In this document: piece after piece, positions 15,701 through 23,164 of the stretch
How positions within the stretch are numbered: position 1 is the stretch's first letter
Layout of the letters: every line of letters begins with the position of its first letter
DNA from: a virus
Strand: one strand, 5' to 3'
Length of the DNA: 29,064 bases
Virus record (IMG/VR): IMGVR_UViG_3300010354_000435
Coordinates: 1-29,064 of that record
Made by a program: the position numbers and the translations under genes
Notes under the pieces: generated by a model
Seen by the model: only the letters and a program-made list of their open reading frames with translations
Told to the model about the DNA's origin: nothing
Databases searched by the model: none

Positions 15701-17306
15701 CAGCAATAAGATTTTCCGTAATCTCAGCGTTTCTACGCAACAACTTCAACTTGAAGGCACCAATTTAATATTCAATGCTTTTGATACTGGTATAGCAGGT
15801 GTAGACGCAACTATCACAGTTGAGCGTGGAACCAGTGGTGGTAATGCACAACTTAAATGGAATGAAACTATTGATCGTTGGCAGTTTACTAATGATGGTT
15901 CAACATACTATCCAATGGTTATCAATCTAGATGATCTAAATGATGTTGTTATTACCACTCCTAATAAAGGACAGATTTTATACTATGATGGTTCTGGTTG
16001 GGTCAACACCAGCACTATTCAATTTGATAGTGCAGCCTATAGACCAAGATTCCAATCTAATATTGCTGCTGCCAGTGGCACAATTCAATCTGGCCTAATT
16101 GCTGTTAAAAATACAGGTGCTACAAATTACACAGATGGCGATGGATCCGGTGTTTTAATTGCTGTGGATGATGACAGCAATCCAATTAAGATATTTGCTG
16201 GCCTAAGTGCTGCCTATAGTTCTACTGGCAATCACGAAGCACGACTACGCAGTTCTACTGATGCATTTGTCACAGTAGATAAGAACTTATTGGCTGTCAA
16301 TGACGATGACCTAAAAGTTCGTGCTACAGAATTTATCTTAAATGCTGAAGGCACTGGCTCAGCAGCCGTAGACGCACAGATCACTGTAGAGCGTGGAACA
16401 ACTGGCACAGACAGTTATATTAAATGGAATGAAGACCCAACACCATCAAATAGCCGTTGGGAAATTAGCGATGATTTATACGCTCCTCGTGCAACAATCG
16501 GTTCAATTGACATTAACAGAACTGCTGGTCAAATTGATACCAACAGTGGCAGCAATTTAACATTAGATAGCGATGGTGGCACAGTATTTGTCAATGATAA
16601 CCTGAATGTTGATGCTGGAACATTGTATGTTGATGCTGCTAACAACCGTGTTGGTGTAATTAACACCAGCCCTCAAGTGGCCCTGCATGTCGGTGGTGAT
16701 ATCTGGGGCAGTAACATTGTTGCTTTAGGCACAGTATTAGCCACTAATGGCAACTTAATTCAGTTTAACAATGAGGCTGGCTCACCAGCAGGTGATTGTT
16801 TCTTGCGTGTAGTTGATGGCGTTAGTGCTGGAAACCCTAGCAATATCAAATGGGACGACACAGTAGGTATCAAGCGTTGGCAGTATACTGCACCCAACAG
16901 CACAAGTTATCTAAACTTACCAGATCAAAATTTAGATACTACTAGTGATGTTGATTTTGCCAGCGTTGAAATTGATGGTTTAAGCACATATAATACACAA
17001 ACAACCACAACTACCGGCACAGGAATACAGACAATCAGTGCTACTGTTAGAAAGAGTCAAAAAGTTGTTATTAATATAATTGACACGGTAACCAATGAGG
17101 TGCATATTCTAGAAGCCTTGGCAGTTCGTAAAGGCACTAGTGCTGCTTACCTAACAACCTATGCAGAAATGTATAGCAATACTCCATTAGCAACATTTAC
17201 AGCAGATGCTGTAACAATAACTGGTGACGATTATATTAGAATTAGAGCAACACCAGCAAGTGCTAACCAAACCATATTCACTGTGGCTCGTGTTAGCCTA
17301 GATTAA
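12765..17306 (+). CDS. Very long repeat-rich tail fibre or appendage protein
   Basis: The 1513-residue protein is nearly all short beta-strands rich in Thr, Asn, Gly and Ser, as in phage fibre shafts. The N-terminal GNLNVAGNLTVQGS pattern is common in cyanophage and marine phage fibres. Inside are duplicated IQADTxTGGANLTL blocks, three copies of a module starting ATSITGGN, and three copies of a VERGTSG...RW block near 14055, 15820 and 16385. The C-terminus (SQKVVINIIDTVTNEVHILE, then ATFTADAVTITGDDYIRIRA) resembles a terminal domain often seen in cyanophage structural proteins. A receptor-binding or decoration role is inferred. No chaperone or peptidase motif is seen. AAGGA precedes the ATG. 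Confidence 0.75.
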   Translation: MPSLYETTAVVGDVESGNFTTLYNASGLTVPNAGAGTVSGNLNVAGNLTVQGSSLLQGAVTLGSTLCLPNYCFPLPDGTTYQVLATDGAGNLYWTDVSSIPGASYTIQADTTTGGANLTLVDSAGGTDSVKFANGNNITVSRTDNSTITIAGATYAIQADTATGGANLTLSNSLGSPDSVKLAEGTNITITRTDANTITIGTVADNIPDGTAQGQLLVWDGTAWTADSTVTYDTTGARTQFRSDIGVAGRVSSAVLLVNDTGATAYGQNDGSGLLIGIDSDSQSTAVFASVNAAYDTTGNHEIRINTSNNNFAIDTATSITGGNTLVFGAAHGFSANDRLLYVSNTTNGLVEGTYYYVLATGLTTTQCQISLTENGSAVVLTNGTGLDLVFNKTVRLLTMNQDDVIFAGQNITLNAMNPGVAGTNATIKVERGTSGVDATITWDETDDRWELNNDLLATGLQGGNIQIAMGGSPDNQIYIGGNNLLIDTDGSHVVQSNSPIQTTAESMSINSDNTAVDSYLYMKGTGEYLKWNNSDTRFEFSDQLYISEPEIPAILERRVTTGQVDTTESASAIQLVERVTDAGSNATDDAGPSIMFSRTYGTSGNTPIRFANIGANYFGTTNTAEFRFNWSNDNYLESPVDVYPGTYSLLRLGSNNSSFYNNSIFVDYSAASTTTNTATSITGGNTLVFASAHGYAAGQRIQYTSTTQNGLTQNTYYYVLSTGLTTTQCQLGSSPTGSAISLTNGTGLTLVFANLINQIGINTNTPAYTLDVNGDANVSGDIHVSGVHVNLSTPVHQGQFLYVSNDVTPTITNSANIIFTDTTYRPLFEANTGVYGRGQSAAGLRNNTLTNNFTTGDGTSILYSLESNAQSAVFFGSTSAIYDPAGDSTMNLSTSTNNFNFDLATSITGGNLLNFSAAHGFAIGDRLFYASPSTNGLVYQTIYYVIAAGFTTTACQISLTQGGSAVALTNGTGLNLYFSNKIFRNLSVSTQQLQLEGTNLIFNAFDTGIAGVDATITVERGTSGGNAQLKWNETIDRWQFTNDGSTYYPMVINLDDLNDVVITTPNKGQILYYDGSGWVNTSTIQFDSAAYRPRFQSNIAAASGTIQSGLIAVKNTGATNYTDGDGSGVLIAVDDDSNPIKIFAGLSAAYSSTGNHEARLRSSTDAFVTVDKNLLAVNDDDLKVRATEFILNAEGTGSAAVDAQITVERGTTGTDSYIKWNEDPTPSNSRWEISDDLYAPRATIGSIDINRTAGQIDTNSGSNLTLDSDGGTVFVNDNLNVDAGTLYVDAANNRVGVINTSPQVALHVGGDIWGSNIVALGTVLATNGNLIQFNNEAGSPAGDCFLRVVDGVSAGNPSNIKWDDTVGIKRWQYTAPNSTSYLNLPDQNLDTTSDVDFASVEIDGLSTYNTQTTTTTGTGIQTISATVRKSQKVVINIIDTVTNEVHILEALAVRKGTSAAYLTTYAEMYSNTPLATFTADAVTITGDDYIRIRATPASANQTIFTVARVSLD
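13709..13938 (+). repeat. Fibre module, copy 1
   Basis: This encodes a module of about 76 residues beginning TATSITGGNTLVFGAAHGF and ending LTNGTGLDLVF. The DNA word ACTAATGGCACTGGTTTA is shared exactly with copy 2. Confidence 0.75.
14796..15026 (+). repeat. Fibre module, copy 2
   Basis: This encodes TATSITGGNTLVFASAHGY to LTNGTGLTLVF. It shares YYYVL.TGLTTTQCQ and several DNA words with copy 1. Confidence 0.75.
15474..15706 (+). repeat. Fibre module, copy 3
   Basis: This encodes LATSITGGNLLNFSAAHGF to LTNGTGLNLYF. It is more diverged (YYVIAAGFTTTACQ) but keeps the same register and length. Confidence 0.7.
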
Positions 17307-17325
17307 AATAGGGATTGTGTGAACT

Positions 17326-20300
17326 ATGACTGAAAAATTTAGAGTAAAATATGGTCTTCAAGTAGGAGACAATACTAATCCAGATGCCATGACTGTTGAT
17401 GGCCTCACAGGCAACATTGTAACAGATGGCGACCTAGCAGTTAATGGTGGTGACATTACAACTACCAGCACCACAGCCAATGTGGTTAATGCTACGGCCA
17501 CAACTGTAAACATTGCAGGTGCTGCAACCACTGTCAGCATTGGTGCTAATACAGGCACTACTACTGTAAACAACAGTTTGGTTGCTGATGATATCAGTAT
17601 TACTACTGTAGATACTACTAATCTAGAAGTAACCAATATTAAAGCCAAAGATGGCACAGCAGCCGCTACTATTGCAGACTCAACCGGTGTTATAACCGTC
17701 AGCAGCCAACTAAATGTTGATAACCTGCGTTTTGATACAAATACAATCAGCAGCACTAACACTAATGGTAATATTACACTAACACCTGATGGTATTGGTG
17801 ATGTTATTGTTAGTAAAGATTTAGAAGTGCAGGGTGTTTTACAAACAGATGATGTTACTAATGCCAGCGGTCCAATATCCATTACCAGTGGAGCCGCAGG
17901 TAATATTACTATACAACCAGATACTACCGGTGATGTTATTCTAAGCACTGACACAGTTATTGTTGGTGATGCTGGTAGCACAGGCACTATTACCACAAAC
18001 GGTAACGCTCAACTAACTCTTAGCAGCCAAGGTTCTAACAATATTCTAATTGATCCAGGTTCAGGCACAACCTTAAATGATGGCCACATGACCCTGGGCC
18101 AATTAAACACTAACGCTATTCTTACAACCAATGGCACAGGCAATTTAGATATTAGAACTGGCAGTCATCCAACTAGTGCCAATATTAATTTACAGGACGG
18201 ATCCAATGGCAATGTTACAGTAACACCACACGGCAATGGTGCATTGGTCAGTGCAAAAAATATTACAGCAAGTCAAGGCATTACCACAACTAAAACAGTC
18301 ACAGGTGGTGGTAAAGCAGTTGACAACAATGGTGATGTGCTAGTAGTTGCAAATACATCGTTAAATGCTTATGCTCCAGTGGCTGCTTTCTTTGACAATA
18401 CTACTACAAACAGATTTGCTCGTCTTGTAATGCGTGAATATGGTCAAAACACGCCAGGTGGCTCAGCCACCACTAACCCTACTTCTAACCTAATATTAGA
18501 AGGTAGTCGTGGCACAGCAGCCAGTCCAACAGTGGTGGCCACCGCCAATACCGCTGTTGCTGCCAATGCATTTGGCACTTATGATGGCGCTAGATGGAGC
18601 AGTGAAAACGGGTTTGGTCTTCCTATTGCCATGGCCTTTCAGGTCACGGAAACTTCTGCCAGTGAAACTGCGGTGTTTACCGGCAGCATCAGCGGCACAA
18701 CACTTACAGTTACAGCAGTTACATCAGGCACCATTTGGCCTGGCATGTTATTGACCGGAACTGGTGTTACAGTAGGAACAACAATCACAGCACTAGGCAA
18801 TAATACTAATGGCCTGACAGGAACTTATACTGTTAGTTTTGGTCAAACAGTCAGTAGCACCACAATTACCGGCGTTGGCACCAGTGCTGCTGGTATGCGT
18901 CAACTTTATCTACAACAACCCACTGGTATTAAATTTAATGTTACCAGTCGCCAAACACCATATGTAATTGCTAATACTGCGCCTTCAACTACTACAATTA
19001 ACACAGTTTCAGTGGCCAACGCTCCGGCAACAACTTGGTCATTGGGTAATAATGATACCGGCGAAATCACATTAATTAATACCGCAGGCACCACAGTATA
19101 CAAAGGTCGTGGTGCCAGCAACCTTGTTCAAATCGGCGGATCTATTACTCACATTGGTGTTCCCAACGCTGATTCTGCTAGTTTTAGCGGTTACATTGAC
19201 AATGGCGCAGGTGTAGCAGGTAATACACTAACTGTTACCAGCGTAACATCGGGCACTATATCTGTAGGTCAACTGGTCAATGCCACAGGCATTCAACCAG
19301 GAACATTCATTACTGCCCTGGGCACAGGCACAGGCGGTGCGGGAACTTACACAGTTGCTACTAACTTTGCCACAGCCGGCCAGTTATTAGGCAGCGGTGC
19401 AAGTCCGGTGGCCATGGTTACCACCCCGGATAACAATGCCATGAGAGGCACCAATGTGTTTAATGGCGCCGGGCATCGCAAGAGTCCAGTTAGCGGTCGT
19501 CGTGCTGCGTTAAAAAATGGCGATTCAGTATATCAATTTAACTTTTTAGGACAAAATGGATCGGGTGTAGCCAACACAGGAACAGGCGTTACAACAGCCA
19601 GCATGACCTTTAGTGCTGCTGGCGATTATTCGTCTACTAGTGCACCAAGTAGTTTTGCATTAAACTTAACACCCACAAACTCTATTACTAATAAATCATA
19701 CTTTACTATTAACAGTGAGGGTGCAGTTGCATTTATAGATCCTGCTAATTCAAATAATCTTCTTACATTACAAAATCCAACTAGTAATGTCAGTGATGAT
19801 AACATGACATTAACATTGCAATTGTTAAACAGTAACGGTGTGGGTGCTGCTGGTGAATATCCTGTATTCAATTTCAGTAACTTTAGATTCAGTGGTGGTA
19901 ACTACAGTCCTACACAAAACAATGACTTGATTGGTGGTTTTAAGTTTAACGGGCAATACAGTTCTACCAGTAACCAAAGCATTGGTAGTCCAAGTCAAGT
20001 TACTTGTAATGCTACAGAAAATTGGACTTCCACAGCACAGGGCACTAAGATTCGTTTTCAGGTCAACAAAAAAGGTGCAACAACCAGCGTAATTGCTATT
20101 GATACAGCCAGCGATAATACTGTATTCCAAACTGACAATATTGAATTCAAAGACAGCAGTGGCACATTATTAACCAGAGACAAACTGGATTATACTCGCA
20201 GTTATGGTGAGTTTGCCTATACCAATGCTGCTGGCTTTGGCTTTGCCGCACAGAACACTATCTATACAATGCCTTTGGATACTACCTTGATCAACAGCGG

Positions 20301-20670
20301 CAGTATCACAATCTCAGGAACAGGCACACTCAACTTGGATGTAGCAGGTCCTTATAAGATTATTATGAGCCTGCAGGCTGCTATGGTTACCAATAGTATT
20401 GGCACATTCCAATTCTGGTTGCGTAAGAATGGTGCGGATGTTGCTAACAGCAAAACAGAAGTTGACCTGTTAAAGGATCAAAAATCAGTGATTGCCATGG
20501 ATTGGTTAGTAGACAGCGATGGTAATGATGAATTTGAAATTGTCTATGCCAGCGGTAGTGCTAACTATGCCAACATTACATTCCCAACTATTGCTGCTAA
20601 TACTCCTGCAGGCTATACCAGTCCAGTAGCACCAGCATTAATAGTTAATGTTATTCCAGTAGGAGCATAA
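17326..20670 (+). CDS. Second long tail fibre protein with C1q/TNF-like tip
   Basis: The 1114-residue protein has an N-terminal beta-repeat shaft ([19 protein letters not shown], then [19 protein letters not shown]-type turns), a pattern common in cyanophage fibres. Two beta modules with SGTI..GM/QL..TGTGV patterns lie at about residues 451-516 and 618-691. The last 150 residues ([35 protein letters not shown], a final [12 protein letters not shown]) look like a C1q/TNF-type jelly roll, often the trimeric receptor-binding tip of phage fibres. The domain order (shaft, inserted modules, jelly-roll tip) supports a host-recognition role. It follows another fibre gene by 19 bases. Confidence 0.75.
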   Translation: MTEKFRVKYGLQVGDNTNPDAMTVDGLTGNIVTDGDLAVNGGDITTTSTTANVVNATATTVNIAGAATTVSIGANTGTTTVNNSLVADDISITTVDTTNLEVTNIKAKDGTAAATIADSTGVITVSSQLNVDNLRFDTNTISSTNTNGNITLTPDGIGDVIVSKDLEVQGVLQTDDVTNASGPISITSGAAGNITIQPDTTGDVILSTDTVIVGDAGSTGTITTNGNAQLTLSSQGSNNILIDPGSGTTLNDGHMTLGQLNTNAILTTNGTGNLDIRTGSHPTSANINLQDGSNGNVTVTPHGNGALVSAKNITASQGITTTKTVTGGGKAVDNNGDVLVVANTSLNAYAPVAAFFDNTTTNRFARLVMREYGQNTPGGSATTNPTSNLILEGSRGTAASPTVVATANTAVAANAFGTYDGARWSSENGFGLPIAMAFQVTETSASETAVFTGSISGTTLTVTAVTSGTIWPGMLLTGTGVTVGTTITALGNNTNGLTGTYTVSFGQTVSSTTITGVGTSAAGMRQLYLQQPTGIKFNVTSRQTPYVIANTAPSTTTINTVSVANAPATTWSLGNNDTGEITLINTAGTTVYKGRGASNLVQIGGSITHIGVPNADSASFSGYIDNGAGVAGNTLTVTSVTSGTISVGQLVNATGIQPGTFITALGTGTGGAGTYTVATNFATAGQLLGSGASPVAMVTTPDNNAMRGTNVFNGAGHRKSPVSGRRAALKNGDSVYQFNFLGQNGSGVANTGTGVTTASMTFSAAGDYSSTSAPSSFALNLTPTNSITNKSYFTINSEGAVAFIDPANSNNLLTLQNPTSNVSDDNMTLTLQLLNSNGVGAAGEYPVFNFSNFRFSGGNYSPTQNNDLIGGFKFNGQYSSTSNQSIGSPSQVTCNATENWTSTAQGTKIRFQVNKKGATTSVIAIDTASDNTVFQTDNIEFKDSSGTLLTRDKLDYTRSYGEFAYTNAAGFGFAAQNTIYTMPLDTTLINSGSITISGTGTLNLDVAGPYKIIMSLQAAMVTNSIGTFQFWLRKNGADVANSKTEVDLLKDQKSVIAMDWLVDSDGNDEFEIVYASGSANYANITFPTIAANTPAGYTSPVAPALIVNVIPVGA

Positions 20671-20672
20671 TC

Positions 20673-20945
20673 GTGGAATTCAAAGAAACCACTCTAGAAG
20701 GGCATGTGCAACTGTGCGAACTACGCTATAGAGCACTAGAGGAGAAGATTAATGAAGTGGAAGCACGACTCACTAAGGTGGAGGATCAAATCTCTGCTCT
20801 TAAAACGACAATGGCTACGGGGTTCGGTGAAATTAAACTTCTTATTGAAAAACAAAACAGCGCCAGATCCACGCAGATAATTGCCACAGTTGGCGCTGTT
20901 GTAGTAGCCATTATTGGTGCAGTAGGTTATATTATTACCCATTGA
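20673..20945 (+). CDS. Coiled-coil protein with C-terminal membrane anchor (lysis candidate)
   Basis: The 90-residue product starts at GTG 20673, 7 bases after AGGAG. Residues 10-60 form a charged heptad-like coiled coil (LCELRYRALEEKINEVEARL onward). Residues 67-88 form one hydrophobic helix (IIATVGAVVVAIIGAVGYII) with a two-residue tail. This architecture matches XhlA-type lysis accessory proteins and some small holins, and the gene sits right after the fibres, a common lysis position. No endolysin is visible nearby, so it could instead be a membrane tether of another kind. Confidence 0.6.
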   Translation: MEFKETTLEGHVQLCELRYRALEEKINEVEARLTKVEDQISALKTTMATGFGEIKLLIEKQNSARSTQIIATVGAVVVAIIGAVGYIITH

Positions 20946-20953
20946 TGTCAGTA

Positions 20954-20961
20954 GATAATTA
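20954..20961 (+). promoter_or_regulatory. Degenerate late promoter motif at the leaderless spacing
   Basis: GATAATTAC differs from the consensus at one core base (TAATTA). Its last A is again six bases before the ATG at 20967, and CT..T downstream is kept, as at 1112, 1468 and 10943. No Shine-Dalgarno is seen. Confidence 0.35.
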
Positions 20962-20966
20962 CTGAT

Positions 20967-21506
20967 ATGACAAGACCTAAAGGCTATATCACTTGGCAGG
21001 TGCGCGGCTCTATGCAGCCGCCTGCTTATAAAGATCCTAGAATACCAATTGCCAGACACATAGATTGGCACAAGACTTATGCTAAAGAAGTAGAATTTAC
21101 CAAACCTGAACCCGATAATTACAATAGAGCAGTATGCGCTGATCGTAGATTAGAATGCAATTTCATTGAAGATCATGTCTTTTATCATGATTTCTCGTTA
21201 GATCGCAGCGAGAAGTGGTGGACTGTGTATTATGTGCCTGATCACAAGATAAAACAATTTGATGACTGGATTAAACAGCAACAATTTGATTTATTATGGG
21301 TCAGTGCTAGAACTGCCAAAATAAGTGATCGCAAACCTTTGTTGTATGCTAGAAAAAACAGTGACATAACATTAAATGAAAGACTTTACACCATGGGTTA
21401 CTATAAGAAATTACACGATAAGTATTTTGGTCCTGACAACAAGATGTTGTTAGAACGATTGGGTCCGGCTAGAGCCGTGCTCAACGATCTTAGTAAGGGT
21501 TCTTAA
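20967..21506 (+). CDS. Unknown protein closing the tail operon
   Basis: The 179-residue basic, soluble protein is rich in aromatic residues. Its middle (EDHVFYHDFSLDRSEKWWTV, then YYVPDHKIKQFDDWIKQQQF) reads as a small alpha/beta domain. No catalytic motif is recognised. It lies between the lysis candidate and a strong terminator, so it is the last gene of the block. The degenerate late motif at fixed spacing suggests it can also be expressed alone. Confidence 0.65.
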   Translation: MTRPKGYITWQVRGSMQPPAYKDPRIPIARHIDWHKTYAKEVEFTKPEPDNYNRAVCADRRLECNFIEDHVFYHDFSLDRSEKWWTVYYVPDHKIKQFDDWIKQQQFDLLWVSARTAKISDRKPLLYARKNSDITLNERLYTMGYYKKLHDKYFGPDNKMLLERLGPARAVLNDLSKGS

Positions 21507-21553
21507 GCAAGTTACTTTACAAGATCATATTTTAAATATGTTAATATACCTAG

Positions 21554-21582
21554 CCCCGGATGGCAACATTCGGGGTTTTTTT
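21554..21582 (+). terminator. Intrinsic terminator of the tail operon
   Basis: CCCCGGAT at 21554-21561 pairs with ATTCGGGG at 21568-21575 (one G:T wobble) around a six-base loop and is followed by seven T. A new promoter motif begins two bases later. Confidence 0.9.
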
Positions 21583-21583
21583 G

Positions 21584-21591
21584 ACTAAATA
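21584..21591 (+). promoter_or_regulatory. Late promoter motif for a small RNA
   Basis: ACTAAATAT directly follows the tail terminator. No gene starts downstream before the next terminator, so the predicted product (start near 21597) is a short non-coding RNA. Confidence 0.55.
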
Positions 21592-21596
21592 TTTTT

Positions 21597-21672
21597 GCCC
21601 GATTGCTTGGCCGTTTTCGGGTATATCCTCATTGAAACTCCTCAGTGTCAAAAGCACTGAGGTTTTTCTTTT
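21597..21672 (+). ncRNA. Predicted small RNA 1, about 70-75 nt
   Basis: The interval is bounded by a late-promoter motif and an intrinsic terminator and has no start codon with a usable frame. CCCGA at 21598-21602 pairs with TCGGG at 21617-21621 to form a 5' hairpin. A single-stranded segment of about 18 bases (21622-21639) follows, then the terminator hairpin. Hairpin, open linker, Rho-independent terminator is the usual layout of a bacterial regulatory RNA. The open linker is the natural place for target pairing, but no target can be named. Confidence 0.5.
21640..21672 (+). terminator. Intrinsic terminator of small RNA 1
   Basis: CCTCAGTG at 21640-21647 pairs perfectly with CACTGAGG at 21655-21662, followed by TTTTT, C, TTTT. 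Confidence 0.9.
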
Positions 21673-21715
21673 GGTATTAATACGAAAATATTATCTAATA
21701 CCTTTAGAATTTTAT

Positions 21716-21723
21716 ACTAAATA
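21716..21723 (+). promoter_or_regulatory. Late promoter motif for small RNA 2
   Basis: ACTAAATAT upstream of a second structured non-coding interval. The predicted start is near 21729, inside the 5' arm of the closing stem. Confidence 0.55.
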
Positions 21724-21728
21724 TTAGT

Positions 21729-21859
21729 GTCGGTGGGCGTCGTTCTCCTGAGTTGCCAAAAGTGTATTGTATGACGCCATAAAAATCTTGTTCTAAGAAA
21801 TTCCTTTAACGCTAATAAACACCGACACTAAGAGCCCATGCAATGTGGGCTCTTTTTTT
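21729..21859 (+). ncRNA. Predicted structured small RNA 2, about 130 nt
   Basis: A 12-bp perfect inverted repeat, 21724-21735 with 21820-21831 (TTAGTGTCGGTG and its complement), encloses the interval. From the predicted start, at least 7 bp of it (GTCGGTG/CACCGAC) would be in the RNA. Directly stacked on it, GGCGTC at 21736-21741 pairs with GACGCC at 21773-21778. A smaller TCTT/AAGA hairpin lies at 21786-21798, giving a multi-branched fold. A strong terminator follows the closing stem. No open frame of useful length exists. It does not look like a tRNA or any RNA class I recognise. Confidence 0.6.
21831..21859 (+). terminator. Intrinsic terminator of small RNA 2
   Basis: AGAGCCCA at 21831-21838 pairs with TGGGCTCT at 21846-21853 around a seven-base loop, with seven T from 21853 to 21859. 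Its first base adjoins the closing stem of the RNA. Confidence 0.92.
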
Positions 21860-21871
21860 GGTTCTATTTCA

Positions 21872-21879
21872 CCTAAATA
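21872..21879 (+). promoter_or_regulatory. Late promoter motif before the 21.9-24.5 kb block, site 1
   Basis: CCTAAATAT, predicted start near 21885, giving a 45-base leader before the ATG at 21930 with AAGGAG at 21918-21923. Confidence 0.5.
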
Positions 21880-21892
21880 TTTGACTGTATGA

Positions 21893-21900
21893 CATAAATA
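21893..21900 (+). promoter_or_regulatory. Late promoter motif, site 2 (tandem)
   Basis: CATAAATAA lies 21 bases after site 1. Its predicted start near 21906 gives a 24-base leader. It is a weaker match than site 1 because the T after the core is an A. Confidence 0.35.
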
Positions 21901-21929
21901 ATATATAGTTAGCAACTAAGGAGAACAAG

Positions 21930-22358
21930 ATGACCAAACAGATCATTTATTATAGATCTAAAACTAATATCAATACACGCAATCCCTTGTGCGAAATATC
22001 GCCGGCAGATCATAATCATATAATGAAAGTTATGAAATGCTATATGGATTTGGCCCAAGCAGATCCACGCTGGCAGTTTGAAGATTGGTTTATGAAATCA
22101 CATGAACTATTGCCCAAGGAAAAATATAATAATTGGAAAAGAAACAGTCCCAAAAGTTATAGCCAGGGCATCATCAACAAACTCAATCAACGGGGCTGTG
22201 ATCTCAGCCCACAACAATGCCAGGGCATTGAACAACTCAGCAAGTTAATCAGCGAATGGTATAGCCCAGAACTTTGCCCCACTATTGAATTTAAAAACCG
22301 ACTAGAAGAACGCATAGACCGCAGTCGTCCTGCTGGCTATGACAGTTTGTTTAATTGA
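21930..22358 (+). CDS. Unknown 142-residue protein
   Basis: The first gene of the block after the non-coding island has a strong AAGGAG seven bases before its ATG. The soluble, helical product has WQFEDWFMKSHELLPKEKYN and a Cys pair in the C-terminal half (GCDLSPQQCQG). No motif is recognised. It ends 11 bases before the next chosen ATG, whose AAGGA site overlaps its stop. Confidence 0.65.
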   Translation: MTKQIIYYRSKTNINTRNPLCEISPADHNHIMKVMKCYMDLAQADPRWQFEDWFMKSHELLPKEKYNNWKRNSPKSYSQGIINKLNQRGCDLSPQQCQGIEQLSKLISEWYSPELCPTIEFKNRLEERIDRSRPAGYDSLFN

Positions 22359-22369
22359 AAGGATCAGCA

Positions 22370-23161
22370 ATGAACACTAATGAAATACTAGAATCTATTC
22401 GTGCCAGCCAGGCAGAAAGTAATATTAAATATTCTAATATTAAATATGAAAGAAGAAATAAGAAAGATGTAATACAGATCTCTGCTGGCACCCCGCCAGA
22501 CAGCCAGATAGTTTCGGTGTCTACGCCTTCGGCGCCTCTTGACACCTCAACCACTTCTACTTCGTCTTCTCCTCTTTCGCCTATCGGCGACATCGCTGCG
22601 CTCGTGCCCCTGCGGGGCGGCACCACCTCCAGTGCTGCTATCGCAGCCCAAGAGGTAGTAAAAGCAAGTTCCGGGCCCGATGTCCACTACGCCAAAGTAA
22701 CCACACGCAGGCCCACCAAAACCACAAATCGCAGAAAGATCAATTTTGATTTTAATGTGCGCGGCAGCAATAAAATGAATAAGTTGACATTTGCTACTAC
22801 TGACAAATATTGGGAATGGATTAGAGATATCAAAGAACAATATGAAGCCGGCCAACTGGCCGAGACCGATTGGATTTGGTATCAGCAAGTGGGTGAGATA
22901 TTCAAACAGGCCAAGCAGGAATATCCTAGAACTACAATTGGCAAAGGCTGTCGGCGTGGCAATAAAAAAGGAGGCCAACTCAAAACAGTTAAACTAACAG
23001 CAGCCATTTACACAGGCGAAGCAGTCAGCATTTATGTTGGTAATTGGCAAAATGTATTTGAACTAGAAGCCATCATGTCAGGCCCTGCCAGTGTGCATCA
23101 TGATTATGTCAGTGAATACAGAAATCAGCGCACAGACTATGTTGACTTGAGTTGGGAGTAA
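22370..23161 (+). CDS. Unknown protein with a GC-rich Ser/Thr/Pro linker
   Basis: The ATG at 22370 is chosen because AAAGGA lies 6 bases before it; the TTG at 22355 would add five residues without a ribosome site. The 263-residue product has a short helical N-terminus with a tandem NIKYS/NIKYE repeat. A low-complexity Ser/Thr/Pro/Ala linker (about residues 40-100) follows, then a basic patch TTRRPTKTTNRRKINFDFNV. The folded C-terminus has WEWIRDIKEQYEAGQLAETD, WIWYQQVGEIFKQAKQEY and a CRRGNKKGG turn. The linker DNA is much richer in G+C than its flanks and is full of short palindromes, which suggests insertion. The C-terminal domain is unrecognised. Confidence 0.65.
   Translation: MNTNEILESIRASQAESNIKYSNIKYERRNKKDVIQISAGTPPDSQIVSVSTPSAPLDTSTTSTSSSPLSPIGDIAALVPLRGGTTSSAAIAAQEVVKASSGPDVHYAKVTTRRPTKTTNRRKINFDFNVRGSNKMNKLTFATTDKYWEWIRDIKEQYEAGQLAETDWIWYQQVGEIFKQAKQEYPRTTIGKGCRRGNKKGGQLKTVKLTAAIYTGEAVSIYVGNWQNVFELEAIMSGPASVHHDYVSEYRNQRTDYVDLSWE
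22420..22447 (+). repeat. Tandem 13-bp direct repeat in coding sequence
   Basis: TAATATTAAATAT occurs at 22420-22432 and 22435-22447, giving a 15-base period and the peptide NIKYSNIKYE. It is in frame and probably arose by slippage. Confidence 0.9.
22485..22647 (+). repeat. Cluster of five short GC-rich palindromes inside a gene
   Basis: The hairpins are CTGGC/GCCAG (22485-22499), GGTGTC/GACACC enclosing CGCC/GGCG (22516-22546), TCGCC/GGCGA with loop TATC (22577-22590), GCCCC/GGGGC (22606-22618) and GCTGC/GCAGC with loop TATC (22634-22647). Flanking coding DNA lacks such density. The reading frame stays open throughout. Confidence 0.7.
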
Positions 23162-23164
23162 ACG

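Noticed and set aside
17358-17996. Long minus-strand frame (212 codons) opposite the second fibre gene
   Set aside because: Its Val/Ser/Thr/Leu-rich product mirrors the repeated Thr/Asn/Gly codons of the fibre and has no start signal; it is a shadow of biased composition.
21526-21540. A+T-rich palindrome CATATTT-T-AAATATG before the tail terminator
   Set aside because: It could be an operator or promoter-like site, but with A+T only it is expected by chance and has no motif matching the other promoters well.
21729-21830. Possible tRNA or tmRNA in the non-coding island
   Set aside because: No acceptor with CCA-compatible end, no T-loop (TTCRANY) or anticodon arm can be placed; the fold is different.
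22547-22978. Minus-strand 143-codon frame opposite the gene at 22370
   Set aside because: It overlaps a better-supported plus-strand gene and has no ribosome site; its openness follows from the skewed insert.
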